Assembly (NCBI GenBank): GCA_948567375.1
Contig: OX419756.1
Span: 35,168,333-35,232,332, forward strand
Direction of reading: 5' to 3'
DNA length: 64,000 nucleotides
From: Lunularia cruciata
Lineage: Eukaryota > Streptophyta > Marchantiopsida > Lunulariales > Lunulariaceae
The translations under genes were made by a program, and so were the position numbers. The notes below the pieces were generated by a model. It saw only the letters and a list, made by a program, of their open reading frames with translations. It had not been told where the DNA came from and did not search any database. Positions 22,575-35,023 of the stretch are shown here, in pieces (position 1 is the first letter of the stretch; each line of letters begins with the position of its first letter).

Positions 22575-24090
22575 TTGTTCACACAACTCAAATCACACTC
22601 AATCATTTCGATACTTGATATATCACTCAATAATCTACCAATAATTGGGCACTGATTACATTTTAACCACACACACACTCTAGCTAAGAGAATCCATGTG
22701 ACGCTCGTTGGCCTCTGTCTACCTAGCCAAGAACTCAAAGGCTCAACATCAAAGAAGTGAGCTCTTTAGAGTTGCACTTTGAAAGTATACCCCTTGGTCT
22801 CCAATCCTAACTATCCCGTTGACGGTACATTTGAAGGTGCAAGTGACGGTGGGCCTCACTATGTAGTTAGTACTCCAAATATGAAATCTATCTATCAACA
22901 AGTAGTCTATGAGTAATTGCCAAAATATGTTTCACTACCCACACTACTACTCCAATGTTCAAGCAATCTACGTGTGATGCTACAAATGGAATGATAGTTT
23001 TTGTACATATATACATCCTTACACAACATACATCACTACACAACATACATTGCTACACAACATACATCATTACAAACATTGCATACTATAGAAGCACAAC
23101 TCACACATAAGTCATACATGGACTCTAAAGTGCCACAAGTGCCCCACTAGCTGGTGGTTAGGTCCCTCTAACTCCAGATAGCTATCTACTCCAAGTATAT
23201 GGCATACTAACGGTGGGCAAAAGATCAAGAGGCTAGGTGCTATCAAGCCCCATCATTAGTTGCCTGTCTACAATTTATACCATATAAAAGATGAACTAGT
23301 TATAGGTCAAGTACATCTAGGACATAATCATTGTCCTTGAGGAACCATTGTGAGGGGAGGAGTCAAACATGCCATATGCCATCCTCTTGAATAGCTATCA
23401 CACACTAACATAGTAGCAGCTTCACCAAAAGAGCCGCAGAACATACATCTCAAGCCTATATGTACAAGTGCCAAGCTTGGGTCCATAGTACCATCAATGT
23501 TTGGGAGGTGGCATGGCGCACAATTGCACATATGATCCTTCTAAACAATACCATCATGTCCTTCCAACACAAGGACTCTAGATGGCAAAACCTCATGCAC
23601 TTTCAAGATAGTGCGGCCCATAGAAACATCAAGTGTTTAGGGGTTGTTTAGGGGTTGCAATGTTGTCTATTGTAGATATACATAGTCACCTAGATGAAAT
23701 TTATAGATAGAGGGTCTATAACCTCTTCCTTGAATGGTAGTTTAGCAAGGTATTGCTATGTTGAGCAATCGCCAAGTTCTCAAAGTCCATCGGCATCACT
23801 CTTCAAAAGATCTCTGCCCATTGAGAACATGTGCTCATCCATACATTTGGATCATCCAAGTCCAAAACTATAGTAGCATCTCAACAAATGGCTGTAGGTA
23901 AATTTGGATCTTGTTCATAAAGTAGAAAGTAAGGAGAGAAGGATGCTAAGGAGGCTTGCCAATTGAATAGATAGTCCATGGCCAACCAAGGTAATTGGAG
24001 ATCCCAATCTACCTTGTTGCAAACCATACTTTTGCAATCCTCTCTTCATTGTCTAAACCACTCTCTCTGCTAAGCCATTTGCCTTTTGAT
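22575..24090 (-). mobile_element. copy E, 3' part: terminal repeats, PHD finger, integrase end
   Basis: Reading leftward from 24090 come the end of integrase, the PHD finger (23531-23328: CMFCGS, CDSYSRGWHMAC), a polypurine-like tract, block B (about 23134-22991, expanded by an ~18-bp ACACAACATACAT repeat) and block A (22990-22575). E is the oldest copy. It is interrupted here by copy A, which duplicated TTGAT, and it continues at 45202. Confidence 0.75.
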
Positions 24091-24529
24091 TGTCACACCA
24101 TTTGTAGTGTCACATCTAGATTGCTCGGACACTAGAGTTGCAGTGATAGTAGTTAGAGGTATTTTAGCAATCACTCATAGACTACCTTCCAATGGTCAGA
24201 TTTTGTGTTCAAGTATTGAGTTCATGGTGGAGCCCACTATCACTTGCACCGTTGGGTGTGCCATCATCGGGACCATTAGGGTTTCAGACCTAGCTCAAGT
24301 CCAAGGGTATACTTTTGAAGTGCAACTCTAGAGAGCTCACTTCTTTGATGTTGAGCCTTTGAGTTCTTGGCTATGGTGGACAGAGGCCGGCAAGCATCAC
24401 TTGGATTCTATTAGCTAGAGTGGATGTGACTTGATTGTAATCAGTGCCCAATTGTTGGTAGTTTGTGATGTGATAGATCTAGTATTGATTTGAGTTGAGT
24501 TGATTTAAGTGGTGTAAACAAACTGATTA
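24091..24529 (+). repeat. copy A terminal block A1
   Basis: 439 bp from TGTCACACC to CTGATTA, then directly the internal start CAACAAAGAAGTGAGG. No B block follows it. Confidence 0.85.
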
Positions 24530-25930
24530 CAACAAAGAAGTGAGGTCAGGGGGAAATTGGGTGCAAGAACTACGAGTGTTGGTGGTATCTCCAAGCTCGG
24601 TGGATCATTGGTAGCTCGATCAAAGTTCAAGTTTTCCCTAGTGTGCAAAAGCTTGTTGATTAATGTGGATTTGGTAGTGAGGTAGATGGTGGCCAAATTT
24701 TGAGCAAAGAGAAGAAATTTTCAAGCGGTAGTTGTGATTTTGAGCTCAAGAGGTGACAACATGACCAATTTGTTGCAAGTTGGGCTTAGAAAGTGACATT
24801 GAAAGTGGAGTTTGGACCCACTTCTTTGAATTTGTAATTTGGGGAAACCCATTTTTGCAATTTGGATTGAGTAAAGAGTTAGTGGAGGATTTGGTGGTCA
24901 ACCAACTTTAGGGTTTACATCCAATTTTTGCTGGAGTTTACGTCAGATTTTGGCCAGATTTGGAAGAGCTTTTGCCAGATTTAGAGAGGGTTCAACATGG
25001 TTAGAAGAAAGGTCTCATTTGGCTGAAATTTAGCATTTAGAGGCTTCAAGGCATATGGCTATGAGAAGCTACAAAGGCCAACAAACTAGTTTGCTAGCGT
25101 GAGGCTAGCTAGTTTAGAGTAGATCTTGGTCATTGTTTGGCAAAATCTGCCCATCCTGCTAGATTGTGCACAACAAGGTTTGATCCTTAGATCTCTGGTT
25201 CCTAGACTGGTGCCCTAACCAACTGGTCCACCCTCACTTGTTGTCCTAATGACTATTCCACTATTATCTATACACTTATAGCTTTGGCTAAGAAAGGCAG
25301 TTTGATCTCATTCTTGGTGATCTTGGTAACTTAGGATGTAGATAGGAACTCCTATTATGTCAAATGCCTAGTGGTAGTAGAGTCTATCTTGTGTAGCCTT
25401 ATGAGATGGATGGTTTTTGTTTAGATTTCTTGTAATTGGACTCCCTCCATTCTTTATTTCTTGTTTGTGCACCACGTTTGTGTGAGTTGCCCTTAATTTA
25501 GAGCATTGGTGCTATGGTGTGCTCTTGATGGTGAGGCTGAGTGATGACCAATTAGAATACCTTTATTTCTCTCTGATGAGGCAAGAAGTGATGACCTGTA
25601 GACTGTGAGAGTGCATGTTGTGATGGTAGGTTATAGGCCGCTCTTTCCACTAGTGTAGTTGTCTCAATTAGAGTTACATTAGTGGATAGTGTTTGATTGG
25701 TATTGGCACTTGGTGGTGCTCAATTGGTGTTGGTACTTGGTGGTTTTTGGTTGGTAGTGTTGGTTCTTGGTGGGGTACTTGTGGTTGCGGTTGCGGTTGC
25801 AATTGGCAGTTTGTGGTTACTTTGTCACTACGGAGTTCTTTGGGGATTCCAAAGGAGATAGCCTTGTAGTATGCAATGGGTTTACTCAAAGTGGTGCTCA
25901 ATATCAGCCTATATCTTAGGTCCCACTAAG
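24530..25930 (+). other. copy A leader
   Basis: Non-coding leader between A1 and gag. At about 25175-25245 it holds an antisense tRNA-like segment with B-box-like and A-box-like words. At about 25375 there is a TGGTAGTAGAGTC word resembling a primer site. GT-rich repeats (TTGGTGTTGGTACTTGGTGG) come before gag. Confidence 0.6.
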
Positions 25931-27420
25931 GGAGAAGATTGACTCTAAGTTGGAGTTTGACATAGGAGCTGATTCAGTTGAGAGTGCCCTTGGTTTGTCC
26001 GCACCATTGTTGTGGGACATGGATAAGATTTATGGGGCCTCCAAAGGCCCTAGGTGTTACTCTAGTATAATGGGGGTCATTGAGTTCGATGACTTCATCC
26101 AAGAGTTCAATAGTTGGTGTGATCTGCAATAGATGCAGAACTTGACTTTGTTCACACCCTTCATGGCATGGAAGAGCTTGTTTCAGCATTTGAAGGGTCC
26201 ATCGATGGACCACTACCATGAGTTCAAGAGAGCTCACTTGGAGGAGATTGAGCTATGGAGACAATATTGGTCTCTAAACTATATCTCTCCATTGCTTTAG
26301 GCTCAGTTTCTAGGGGTAAATCGGCTGTACCCACAAGTTCTAGCTTGAGTAGCATATGGTGGAGCTAGTGCAGGTGCACTAGATGGAGATAGTGCTACTA
26401 TGAGTGGAGATATAGGAGGTAGTGTAGTACGGAGGTTTAACCCCATATGGTGGAGTTCTTCTAGTGTTCAAGTCAAAACTACCAGGGAGTGTGGACTGAC
26501 AAACTAAGGAGCTTGTAGGAGTTCCAATGGAAGGTTGGAGAGAGCCTACATGAGACATACACTTGCATGAGGTGAATGATCAGTTTCACTTAGGGAGTTA
26601 CTGAGGCCCATGCAGTCAAATTTTAATATGGGATATTAGACAGGGAGTTGCAACATAGAGTTCTTGATGCTACATTGTTACATGCTACTTTGCCTACTTT
26701 GGCGGTGGTCTTTGGTTTGGCTGAGCATATTGAGCTCAACATGGCGGAATAGAGAGTGGTGACATCTGGATTTGGTAAGGAGACCTCATCCACAGTTGTG
26801 ACTTCTTTTAGAGTGCACCATGCCTAGTTGGTATTTGGGGACAAGATGGATAGCCCAGATCCTATGGAGCAAGTAGAGGGCCTAGTGGAGTTAGACCCTA
26901 ACCTTCATTTTTAGGTCAGTAGTAGCCAATGAGTGGTGGTGTTGCTTCTTAGACTTGTGGTGGACCTCACCATAGGAGAGAGTGTACTCAGGGCAGTGGA
27001 CTTGATACCTCTGGTGCATCACAACCAGCACAGAGACAATGTGAGCATTGTCATAGATATGGTCACCGCATACCAGGGAGTGCAGATTGACTCCTCATAT
27101 GATGGTGATAGAGATGCTTTGGACTTCATGTGCAGAGCAACACAAGTGGATGCATCTGCAGTAGTGACTAGGAGTGCAATACATGCTCCAGAACCTAGAG
27201 GAGCATCAGTGGAATTGGACTCACAAAGAGGAGAGGTTGGGACATAGGTCAAACTTCCCCAATCTTTCATGCTCTTTGAGGCCCTATAGATGTTATCTAT
27301 GGCTCCTAAACATCCTAGTGCAGGTGTGACAAGTGATGATATGGTGCATGATGGATTACCTACTAGTCAACCACTTGCTACTACACAGATTGAGTCTAGC
27401 ATGATGTTAGGAGTCCTTAG
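25931..27420 (+). pseudogene. copy A gag and zinc knuckles
   Basis: Starts with the conserved SVESALGLSAPLLWDMDKIY block, then a gag capsid region (DKLRSL.EFQ, ESLHETYTCMR, ATLPTLAVVFGLAEHIELNM) and a degraded knuckle region near 26945-27060 (TCGGPHHRRECTQ pattern across frames). Multiple stops. Equivalent to gag in copies B and D. Confidence 0.75.
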
Positions 27421-27629
27421 TTGATTATGCGCTATCCTTTATTTTCAACCAATGACATGTGTACATTGGAAGTTGACCCAACCCTAGTGTTCAGATTGGC
27501 TGCCACGCTTTGTGAGAGTAGGGATGATGTGGTTCCTACTACTAGAGCAAAGGTGGTTGATAGTGGATTTGACTTGGTTGAGAAGCATAGGATTTGCTCA
27601 ACAACCAGTGGTTTATGGTAGGCAACAGT

Positions 27630-28140
27630 GGCTAGATTGGAAGAGTTGCCAACTAGACCGGCCTTTAAGAGAGTGCGGTTCACGCCTGGTGTTGTCCTAT
27701 TCAATAACCAGAGGGGGATTTTCTGTTTGGTGGGAACCTTCAAGGAAGGTCTATACACCATAGAGAGTCTTATTAGACTCGGGTGCACAACCCCTTATGT
27801 TGGGGAAGACTACAATTGTTGGTCTAGGTTATGGACCAATATGGAGAGGTGTCTATTTCAGATCCAAACATCTCTAAGAGATGGTTTGATGCAATACATC
27901 ACACATGGAGAGCTAGTTGTTCAGATTTAGCCTGGTCATCCGATTGATAGCTCGGTGGTGAGAGCTCAAGCTATTGCAACAATAGCTGAGTCATATGATG
28001 TTCTAGTTTTTGGAGTAGTGTTATATCCTATGGGTTTTAATGTTGATTATTGGGAGGAGACAGCCTCTTATAGACCAGGTTGGCAGTCAAGTGAAGAACA
28101 AGTATGTTACCTACCAATACGCTTTTATGGTAGTCTTGGC
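27630..28140 (+). pseudogene. copy A aspartic protease
   Basis: Retropepsin-like region: RPAFKRVRFTPGVVLFNNQRG, then the strand carrying DSG(A/C)TTP (near 27775; DSGAQPLMLGKA in copy D) and MERCLFQIQTSLR. In retroelements this enzyme cuts the polyprotein. It is followed by a conserved extension (VVRAQAIATIAESYDVLV, PMGFNVDYWEE) of unknown role, also in copy D. Confidence 0.65.
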
Positions 28141-28329
28141 TAACTACAGTCCGGGACCATGACAACATCAATTTCAGCTTTCAATGGTATAGTTACTTTG
28201 CCTAGTGATTTATTGGAGGGGAATGCCCATGTAGAGGATACTCCAATACCAAAGGAGATCACTCAAATTTGGAGTACGAGTGGGATTGTTCTACCCACCT
28301 TGGATGTTTCATTATGGAGTTTAGAGGAG

Positions 28330-29490
28330 GCATAACAACATCATGTACATTGATTGTTGTAGTAGGATTGGAGTGGAGCCTTTGTACCACCAAGGAGATG
28401 AGTGTGAAGATGAGCCTCCAAAGTTGATTACCTTGACATCTCTAGATACCACACTCATTTTTTGGCAGTATCTAATAGGAAGAGTATGTCTATTGGAGTT
28501 TTTTGGTGGGATTAGCACTAGACTAGCTATGGTACTACTGGAGTGTATACAAGTACAAAGGTACTTGTATATAGAAAGAGATGAAACTGCTAGGTGAGTC
28601 TCTCTCCATCATATGGCACACTTGGCCTATCAATATCCTAAGTTATTATTGATGTCAGTAGTTAGGGGTTATTAGTAGGCTCTACCAATAGAGATTTCTT
28701 TATTGGGGGCGTGTGATCTGGAGAGACATAGGCTTGTTCATTTGGTGATTTTTGGATGGCCATGTTAGGGACATACATGTGTTTGCCAAATTTTGGGTCT
28801 TTAGGATCCTCATTCTGGTGTCTTTTGGGAGATGTTATGCATACTTTGATATCTCTAGGTCCATCAATCTATTTCTCCAACTTACCTTTTGGAGAACATT
28901 CCTTTGATAGGTGATTCTCACACCAAAGAGGTGGAAACTACACATCAGGTCCATTCTTGGATGGGACTTGCTAGATGTTAGATGCAACCAGAGTGGGATC
29001 ACATGCTTATCATCTTTGTCTTTGGTGGATGAACCTCTTACCTAGAGAGGTTCTACAATGTGCTTATGATGGGATTAAGCAACAAGATCACATCATTGTT
29101 GATAAGATCTTGGATGTTGGGCATTAGTCTTAGATGGTGGTAGTGGCTGATAGGTTAGCTATGGCAGTAGTGAACCTAGTTGGACAACCTAAAGCCGCTT
29201 TTCCCTCACTTATGAGTTTCCCAAGCTCTCATGCATTTTGAGAAGGAGGTCTTGGATTGGTTTGGGACTCACCGTTAAAGTAGTTGGTGGAGCACAATGC
29301 CAATGAAAGAGAGTAGGCAATGGGTTTTTGCACTTGTATTATTGTTGTTCCAACAATGTCAAAGGCATCCAAGCGTCAGGTGTTAGGTCAGGCTATGGAC
29401 CTAAACTGTTTGACCTGGATTGTGAGCCTTGGCTTGGCAGAGCAATGTAGGATATGCTTGATAGGCATCACCACTCGGACACTTATGAGC
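28330..29490 (+). pseudogene. copy A C5-cytosine DNA methyltransferase
   Basis: Methyltransferase motifs in order I to X: CLLEFFGGIST (motif I, AdoMet binding), YLYIERDETAR (II), GWPC followed by a stop (IV), YLLENIP (VI), the VIII region and, near 29300-29420, AMGFCT...RQVLGQAMDLN (IX/X). A TGA follows ETAR as in copy D. Several frames are needed, so this copy cannot encode the enzyme. Confidence 0.8.
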
Positions 29491-29850
29491 CCTATGCCTA
29501 TCAAGACAATTTAGGCACATGTTGGGGCCGATGGAAAAAGTGGATTTGGTATTCTTGGGACACAACCAATAGCTACTAGGGAGAGTGGTCTACTTGGAGT
29601 CCATCCAAGTGAGTGTGGGCTACTTGGATTACACCCTTGGTCTACTTGCGATGCTGCTAGAGGATGTGTGGAGCTTGCAGCCAAAGTGGAGGGAGTTTTT
29701 CACATAGAGGTTGGGACCTCTAGTGGTTGGAAGTATGACACTATTGCTCCCAAGGGTCAAGTGTAGCAACTAGTCAGCATGTCTTCCACTCCTATAACAA
29801 GTACAAAGGATATTTGGGAGCCAAATCTTGGACCCAAGCTTATAGGAGAG
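29491..29850 (+). other. copy A methyltransferase-to-RT linker
   Basis: Glycine- and leucine-rich degenerate repeats (GLLGVHP, GLLGLHPWST patterns) joining the methyltransferase to the RT, found in the same place in copies B and D. No domain recognised. Confidence 0.5.
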
Positions 29851-31260
29851 GAAAAACAAAGAGTTTGGAGGTTCTTGAGGAGCTACATGAGTTTTTTTGC
29901 CTTCAGTATGAAGGATTTGGGTGCTCTAAAAGGACTTGGTATTTAGATTGAGATGACTAGTGATACACCAGTTTTCTGACATACTTATTGATATAGTGAT
30001 ATGGAGAGGACATTGATCTACAGTCATAGTAGAGACCTTTTTGAGGCTGGTTTGGTGGAGATTTCACATGGACGGTATGCATCAGTAATAGTGATGCCAA
30101 CTAAGAAGGATATGCATAGCAACTACACAAATAGATGGATGTGTGGAGATGCTTGTCTTATCAACCGATATACTAGGGCTGATCGGTATGCCATGCCTAC
30201 ACTAGAAGAGATCTTAGATGTGATTGGGCATGCAAAGGTCTTCAGTATTTTGGATCTTTGAGTAGGATATCACCAATTGCTGATCAAGGAGGAAGATAAG
30301 TCCAAGATAGCATTCTAGGCTATTGATCCTTACGGTAAGGATGTGTTATATCAGTGGAGGTTCTTACCATTTGGGTTAAAGAATGCTCTTGCTGAGTTCT
30401 AGAGGGTCATGGATAGGATCCTAGCTGGATTGAATTTTGCTTGGTGCTATATTGATGACATTTTGATCTATAGCACTATTATGGAAGAGCATGAGAGATT
30501 GTTGTTGGAAGTGTTTGAGAGGTTGAGTCTCATGGCCTCAATTTACACCCTAGGACGTTTAGGTTCTTCCATGAGCAAGTTGAGTATTTGGATCACACTA
30601 TCTACCCATGAGAACTTGGTGTTTAGCAGACCAAGGTGGAGGCTATTGCACATATTCCTTGGCCTATGGATGTGAGCAGAGTGCGAGCATTCCTTGGGTT
30701 GGTGAACTTCTATTGCCAATATGTTAGAGGATTTAGTGTCATTGCCAAGGCCTTGACAAAGCTGACCAAGCATACACATGAGTGGTGTTAGGGAGATGAG
30801 CAAGAGAGAGCTTAAGGAGAGGTTGACATTTGCTCCTATTTTGAGGAGACCAATTAGAGGATGACCATTTCAGGTTCACATTGATTGGAGTATGTTGGAG
30901 CTTGGAGCAATGCTTACCCAGTATGATGATGAGGGGAAGGAATTTGTGGTGGCCTATGCTAGTTTCTCCAATAGTTTAGCGGAGGTAAAGTATAATTCAT
31001 ATGGGAGAGAGTGCTTGGTAGCAATTTGGGCAGTAGCACATTTCTAATGGTACCTATTTGGTAACCCCTTCACTCTCATTACTGATCATCAACCACTGAA
31101 GTGGTTGATGGAGTCCGACAAGCTTTTAGGAAAGCTTGCACAATGGGCTTTGATTTTACAAGACTATGATTTCATGGTTGTTCATAGACCTGGAGTGGTG
31201 AACCATGATGCAGAGGGGTTGAGTAGAAACCCATATCCCAACCAGCAAGATCAGACTAGA
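29851..31260 (+). pseudogene. copy A reverse transcriptase and RNase H
   Basis: RT blocks: FEAGLVEISHG, MPTKKDMHSNY, MPTLEEILDVIGHAKVFSILDL, LPFGLKNA and the catalytic YIDDILIYS (near 30450). RNase H and connection: WSMLELGAMLTQ, ITDHQPLKWLMESDK and HRPGVVNHDAEGLSRNP. Frames are broken by TAG codons and shifts. Closest in type to Ty3/gypsy polymerases. Confidence 0.85.
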
Positions 31261-31439
31261 GCATGTTGACATGGTGACTTAGATGAGGAAATGGTACCAA
31301 GTTGGCATGCATCTACTTTTTTGTGTATATTTTTTGACGCTTTGGTGGTATCTCTCAAAATGCATACAAGAGGAGTTATTAAAGTTCAGATTCAGAGAGT
31401 GAAGATATTGGTATAGTTTAGCAAGATATTCATGATGAT

Positions 31440-32480
31440 CTCTTAATGATGGACTATTTTTGCACTAGTGTTGCAAGTGGTATAGTTGGGGCCAAGGAGA
31501 GAGACCATGTTCTTCAACAAGCCAGACAATTTAGATTGGAGGATATATACCTTTTGCGTGTATGGGAGGATGGTAGAGTGCGAGTAGTTCCATCTCATAG
31601 ACCACAATTGGTCTGTCATGCTCACAAGGAGCAAGGACATTTTGGAGTAAAGCGTACCTATAGCTTATTCCACAGTCATTATTGGTGGCACAATATGCAA
31701 GGTACAACAATTTGTTGCAAGATGTGTGGTTTGTGACCAAATTAGAGCATCATTCAATGCTCCTATGCCATAGTTAAACCCATTACCTATTATATGATTG
31801 GGTTACTATTGGGGTTTGGACTTCACTAGACCTTCATTGTTGACTGTGAGACATCATTGGTATGTTTTGGTGATGATGGAGCACTTCTCCAAGTGGATTG
31901 AGTTGGTAGCACTTCTTGACAAGTCCACTGAAGGGACGACTTATTCATTCCTAGATCGGGTTCTTAGTCATTTTGGTGCACCAATTGAGGTTTTGACTGA
32001 CTAGGGTACAGAGTTCTTGGGGGAGTTTCAAGTTTTGAATGACAAGGCTTTGATTGATCATCATACTACCTCCCAAGATCACCTTGAGGTAGATGGCTTA
32101 GCAAAGAGAGTGATTAAGACGATGAAGAGAGGATTGCAAAAGTTTGGTTTGCAGAGAAGCCACTTGGGAGATTGGATCTCCAATTACCTTGGTTGGCCAT
32201 GGGCTATTGGTTCAGCCGGCAAGTCTCCTTAGCATCCTTTTCTCCTTACTTTCTACTCTATAGACAAGATCCAGATTTACCTACAACCATTTATTGAGAT
32301 GCTACTGTAGTTCTGGACTTGGATGATCAAGATGTATGGGTGAGTGCATGTTCTCAATGTCTAGAGATCTTTGGGAGAGTGATGTCAATGGCCTTTGAGA
32401 ACTTTGTGATTGCTTAGCATAGGGATACCTTATGTTATGCTACTATTCAAGGAGGAGGTTATAGACCCTTGGTCTATTAA
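31440..32480 (+). pseudogene. copy A integrase
   Basis: Zinc-binding start (VCHAHKEQGHFGVKRTY ... RCVVCDQIRASFNAP across a shift), a catalytic core with GLDFT (first Asp), VLTD followed by a stop (second Asp) and a VDGLAKRVIKTMKRGLQ helix where copy B has the Glu in LVERVV. The C-terminal part has FSPYFLLY-type blocks. It would insert the cDNA and make the 5-bp duplications. Confidence 0.8.
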
Positions 32481-32489
32481 TTTCATCCA

Positions 32490-32870
32490 TTGGACTATGT
32501 ATATCTACAAGAGACAACACCAATGATACTTGATGTATTAATAGGCTGCACTATCTTGAGAGTGCACAAGGTTTTGCCATTAGGAGTCCTTGTGTTGGAA
32601 GGATGTGATGGTGTTGTTTGGAAGGATCATGTGGGCAATTGTGCACCATACCCCCTCCCAAACATTGATGGTACTATGGACCCAAGCTTGATGCTTGTAT
32701 GTGTAGGCTTGTGGTGTATATTATGTGGTTCTTCTGGTGGAGCTACTACTATGTTAGTGTGTGATAGCCATTCAAGAGGATGGCATATGGCATGTATGAC
32801 TCCTCCCCTCACAATGGTTCCTCAAGGATAGTGGTTATGTCCTAGATGTACTTGACCTATAGCTAGTTCA
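32490..32870 (+). pseudogene. copy A integrase tail with PHD finger
   Basis: A ~60-residue segment (TILRVHKVLPLGVLVLEG, CAPYPLPNIDGTMDPS) leads into a C4HC3 PHD finger: CILC ... MLVCDS, then GWHMAC and WLCPRC. A TAG lies just before the last cysteine pair and one CxxC is altered (CDSH), so zinc binding is damaged here. Confidence 0.8.
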
Positions 32871-33022
32871 TCCTTTAAATGGTATAGATTGCAGACAAGT
32901 GATTAACGATGAGGCTTGATAGCACCTAGCCTCATGATCTTTGCCCATCATAGGGTATACCATATACTTGGAGTAGACGGCTATCTGGAGTTAGAGAGAT
33001 CTAACCGCAAGCTAGAGGGCAA

Positions 33023-33436
33023 TTATGGCACTTTAGAGTCTTTGTATGACTTATGTTATGTGTCTTAAGTGTATGATGTTGATAGTGATGTATATACGCA
33101 AGGCAACCATCACGCCATTTGTAGTGTCGCATCTAGATTGCTTGGACATTGGAGTTGCAGTAATAGTAGTTAGAGGTATTTTAGCAGTCACTTATAGACT
33201 ACTTTCTGATGGTTAGATTTTGTGTTGAGGTACTAACTTCATGGTGGGGCACACTGTCACTTTGCATTGTTTTCATTGTTGGGTGTGCCGTTAGTGGGAC
33301 CATGAGGGTTTTGGACCTAGCTCAAGTCTAGGGGTATACTTTTGAAGTACAACTCTAGAGAACTCACTTCTCTGATGTTGAGCCTTTGAGTTCTTGGCTA
33401 TGGTGGACAGAGGCTGGTGAGCATCACTTGGATTCT
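33023..33436 (+). repeat. copy A block B1 and first part of A2
   Basis: B1 starts TTATGGCACTTTAGAGTC after the purine tract AGAGGGC (33014-33020) and runs to 33107. A2 starts at TCACGCCATTTG and is cut at 33436 by element F. A2 resumes at 44984. Confidence 0.8.
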
Positions 33437-33814
33437 TGTGACAACCTAGAAAATATCATCTTTGTGGTAATTGGGTAAGTAAAGTTTGTTCCTGCAGAGA
33501 TACAAGTAAAAAATGTCCAAATATGAAGCACAGTAACAATTTTAGTTCTTCTTGGTTGCGTCTTTAATCTCTCAGGTAGAAACCACACCCAAAAGAGAGT
33601 AACAAGCACTGATTCTCAGTCTTGTCATGAACTAACACTCCTTAATCACAACGCCATCAAATCTTTCCAAACAATCTTGATTGTGATGATTCAGGCTCTC
33701 CTGAAAATAGCACTTCATTGCAAAACAACTTCACCTCAGAATTGTGTTCCACCCCTCCATTGAAGGCACAACTTACTCGATTGAAATTGCTTCATATCAA
33801 CTTTGCATTGCACT

Positions 33815-34522
33815 GTCGTGCATATATACATTGCTACACAACATACATCACTGTCAACATCATACACTATAGAAGCACAACTCACACATAAGTCATACAT
33901 AGACTCTAAAGTGCCACAATTAATCAGATTGCTTAACACTTTCAACTCAACTCAGATCAGTACTTGATCTGTCACTCTATAAACTGCCAACAACTGGGCA
34001 CTGATTACAGTCAAGCCACACCCACTCAAGCATAGAGAATCCAAGTGACGCTCACCGGCCTTTGTCCACCATAGCCAGGAACTCGAAGGCTCAACATCAA
34101 AGAAGTGAGCTCTCTAGAGCTCACTTCGAAACTATACCCCCTGGACTCGAGCTAGCACTGAAACCCTAACGGTCCCGCTGACGGCACACTTGACAGTGCA
34201 AACGGTGCAAAGTGACGGTGGGCTCCACCGTGAAGTCAGTACCAAATCAGACTGTCAGAAAGTAGTCCCTAAGAAACTACTAGAATAACTCTAACTACTA
34301 TCACTGGAACTCCAGTGTCCGAGCAGCTAGATGCGGAACTACAAATGGCATGACAACTATCACTAGAACTCTAGTGTCCGAGCAGCTAGATGCGGAACTA
34401 CAAATGGCGTGACAGCTATTGTGCGTATATACATTGCTACACAACATACATCGTTGTCAACATCATACACTATAGAAGCACAACTCACACATAAGTCATA
34501 CATAGACTCTAAAGTGCCACAA
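33815..34522 (-). repeat. copy D 3' terminus: B1-A2-B2
   Basis: Read on the minus strand: purine tract AGGGGGGCGA (34532-34523), B1 (34522-34415, starts TTGTGGCACTTTAGAGTC), A2 (34414-33921, starts TGTCACGCC, ends CTGATTA), B2 (about 33919-33815, starts TTGTGGCAC, ends GCACGAC). The host-side end is B2, not A2. Confidence 0.85.
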
Positions 34523-34690
34523 TCGCCCCCCTAGCTGGCGGTTAGGTCCCTCTAACTCCAGATAGCCATCTACTCTAAGTATATGGTATACCGTCTAATG
34601 GGCAAAGATCAGGAGGCCGGGTGCTATGGAGCCCCATCGTTAGTCACCTGTCTGCAATCTATACCATATAAAGAATGAACTAGCTATAGG

Positions 34691-35023
34691 TCAAGTACAT
34701 CTAGGACATAACCACTGTCCCTGAGAAACCACCATGAGGGGAGGAGTCATACATGCCATATGCCATCCTCTCGAACAGCTATCACACACTAACATAGTAG
34801 CAGCTCCACCAGAAGAGCCACATAACATACACCTCAAGCCTGCACGTACAAGTGCCAAGCTTGGGTCCATAGTACCATCAATGTTTGGGAGGTGGCATGG
34901 CACACAATTGTGCACATGATCCTTCCAAACAACACCATCACGTCCTTCTAACACAAGGACTCTAGATGGCAAAACCTCACGCACTCTCAAGATAGTGCGG
35001 CCTGTAGAAACATCAAGTGTCAT
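34691..35023 (-). CDS. copy D integrase tail with PHD finger
   Basis: An open stretch of about 110 codons. The first ~60 residues (TILRVREVLPSRVLVLEGRDG, CHLPNID) are a conserved post-integrase segment. They lead into a complete C4HC3 PHD finger: CMLC, 11 residues, CDSC, SRGW, HMAC, then W-x-CPRC, ending one residue later. PHD fingers read histone tails, mainly H3K4 states. At this place in pol, chromoviruses have a chromodomain, so the likely role is to steer integration by chromatin mark (inference). The frame is continuous with integrase only through shifts. Confidence 0.85.
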   Translation of the reverse strand: MTLDVSTGRTILRVREVLPSRVLVLEGRDGVVWKDHVHNCVPCHLPNIDGTMDPSLALVRAGLRCMLCGSSGGAATMLVCDSCSRGWHMACMTPPLMVVSQGQWLCPRCT

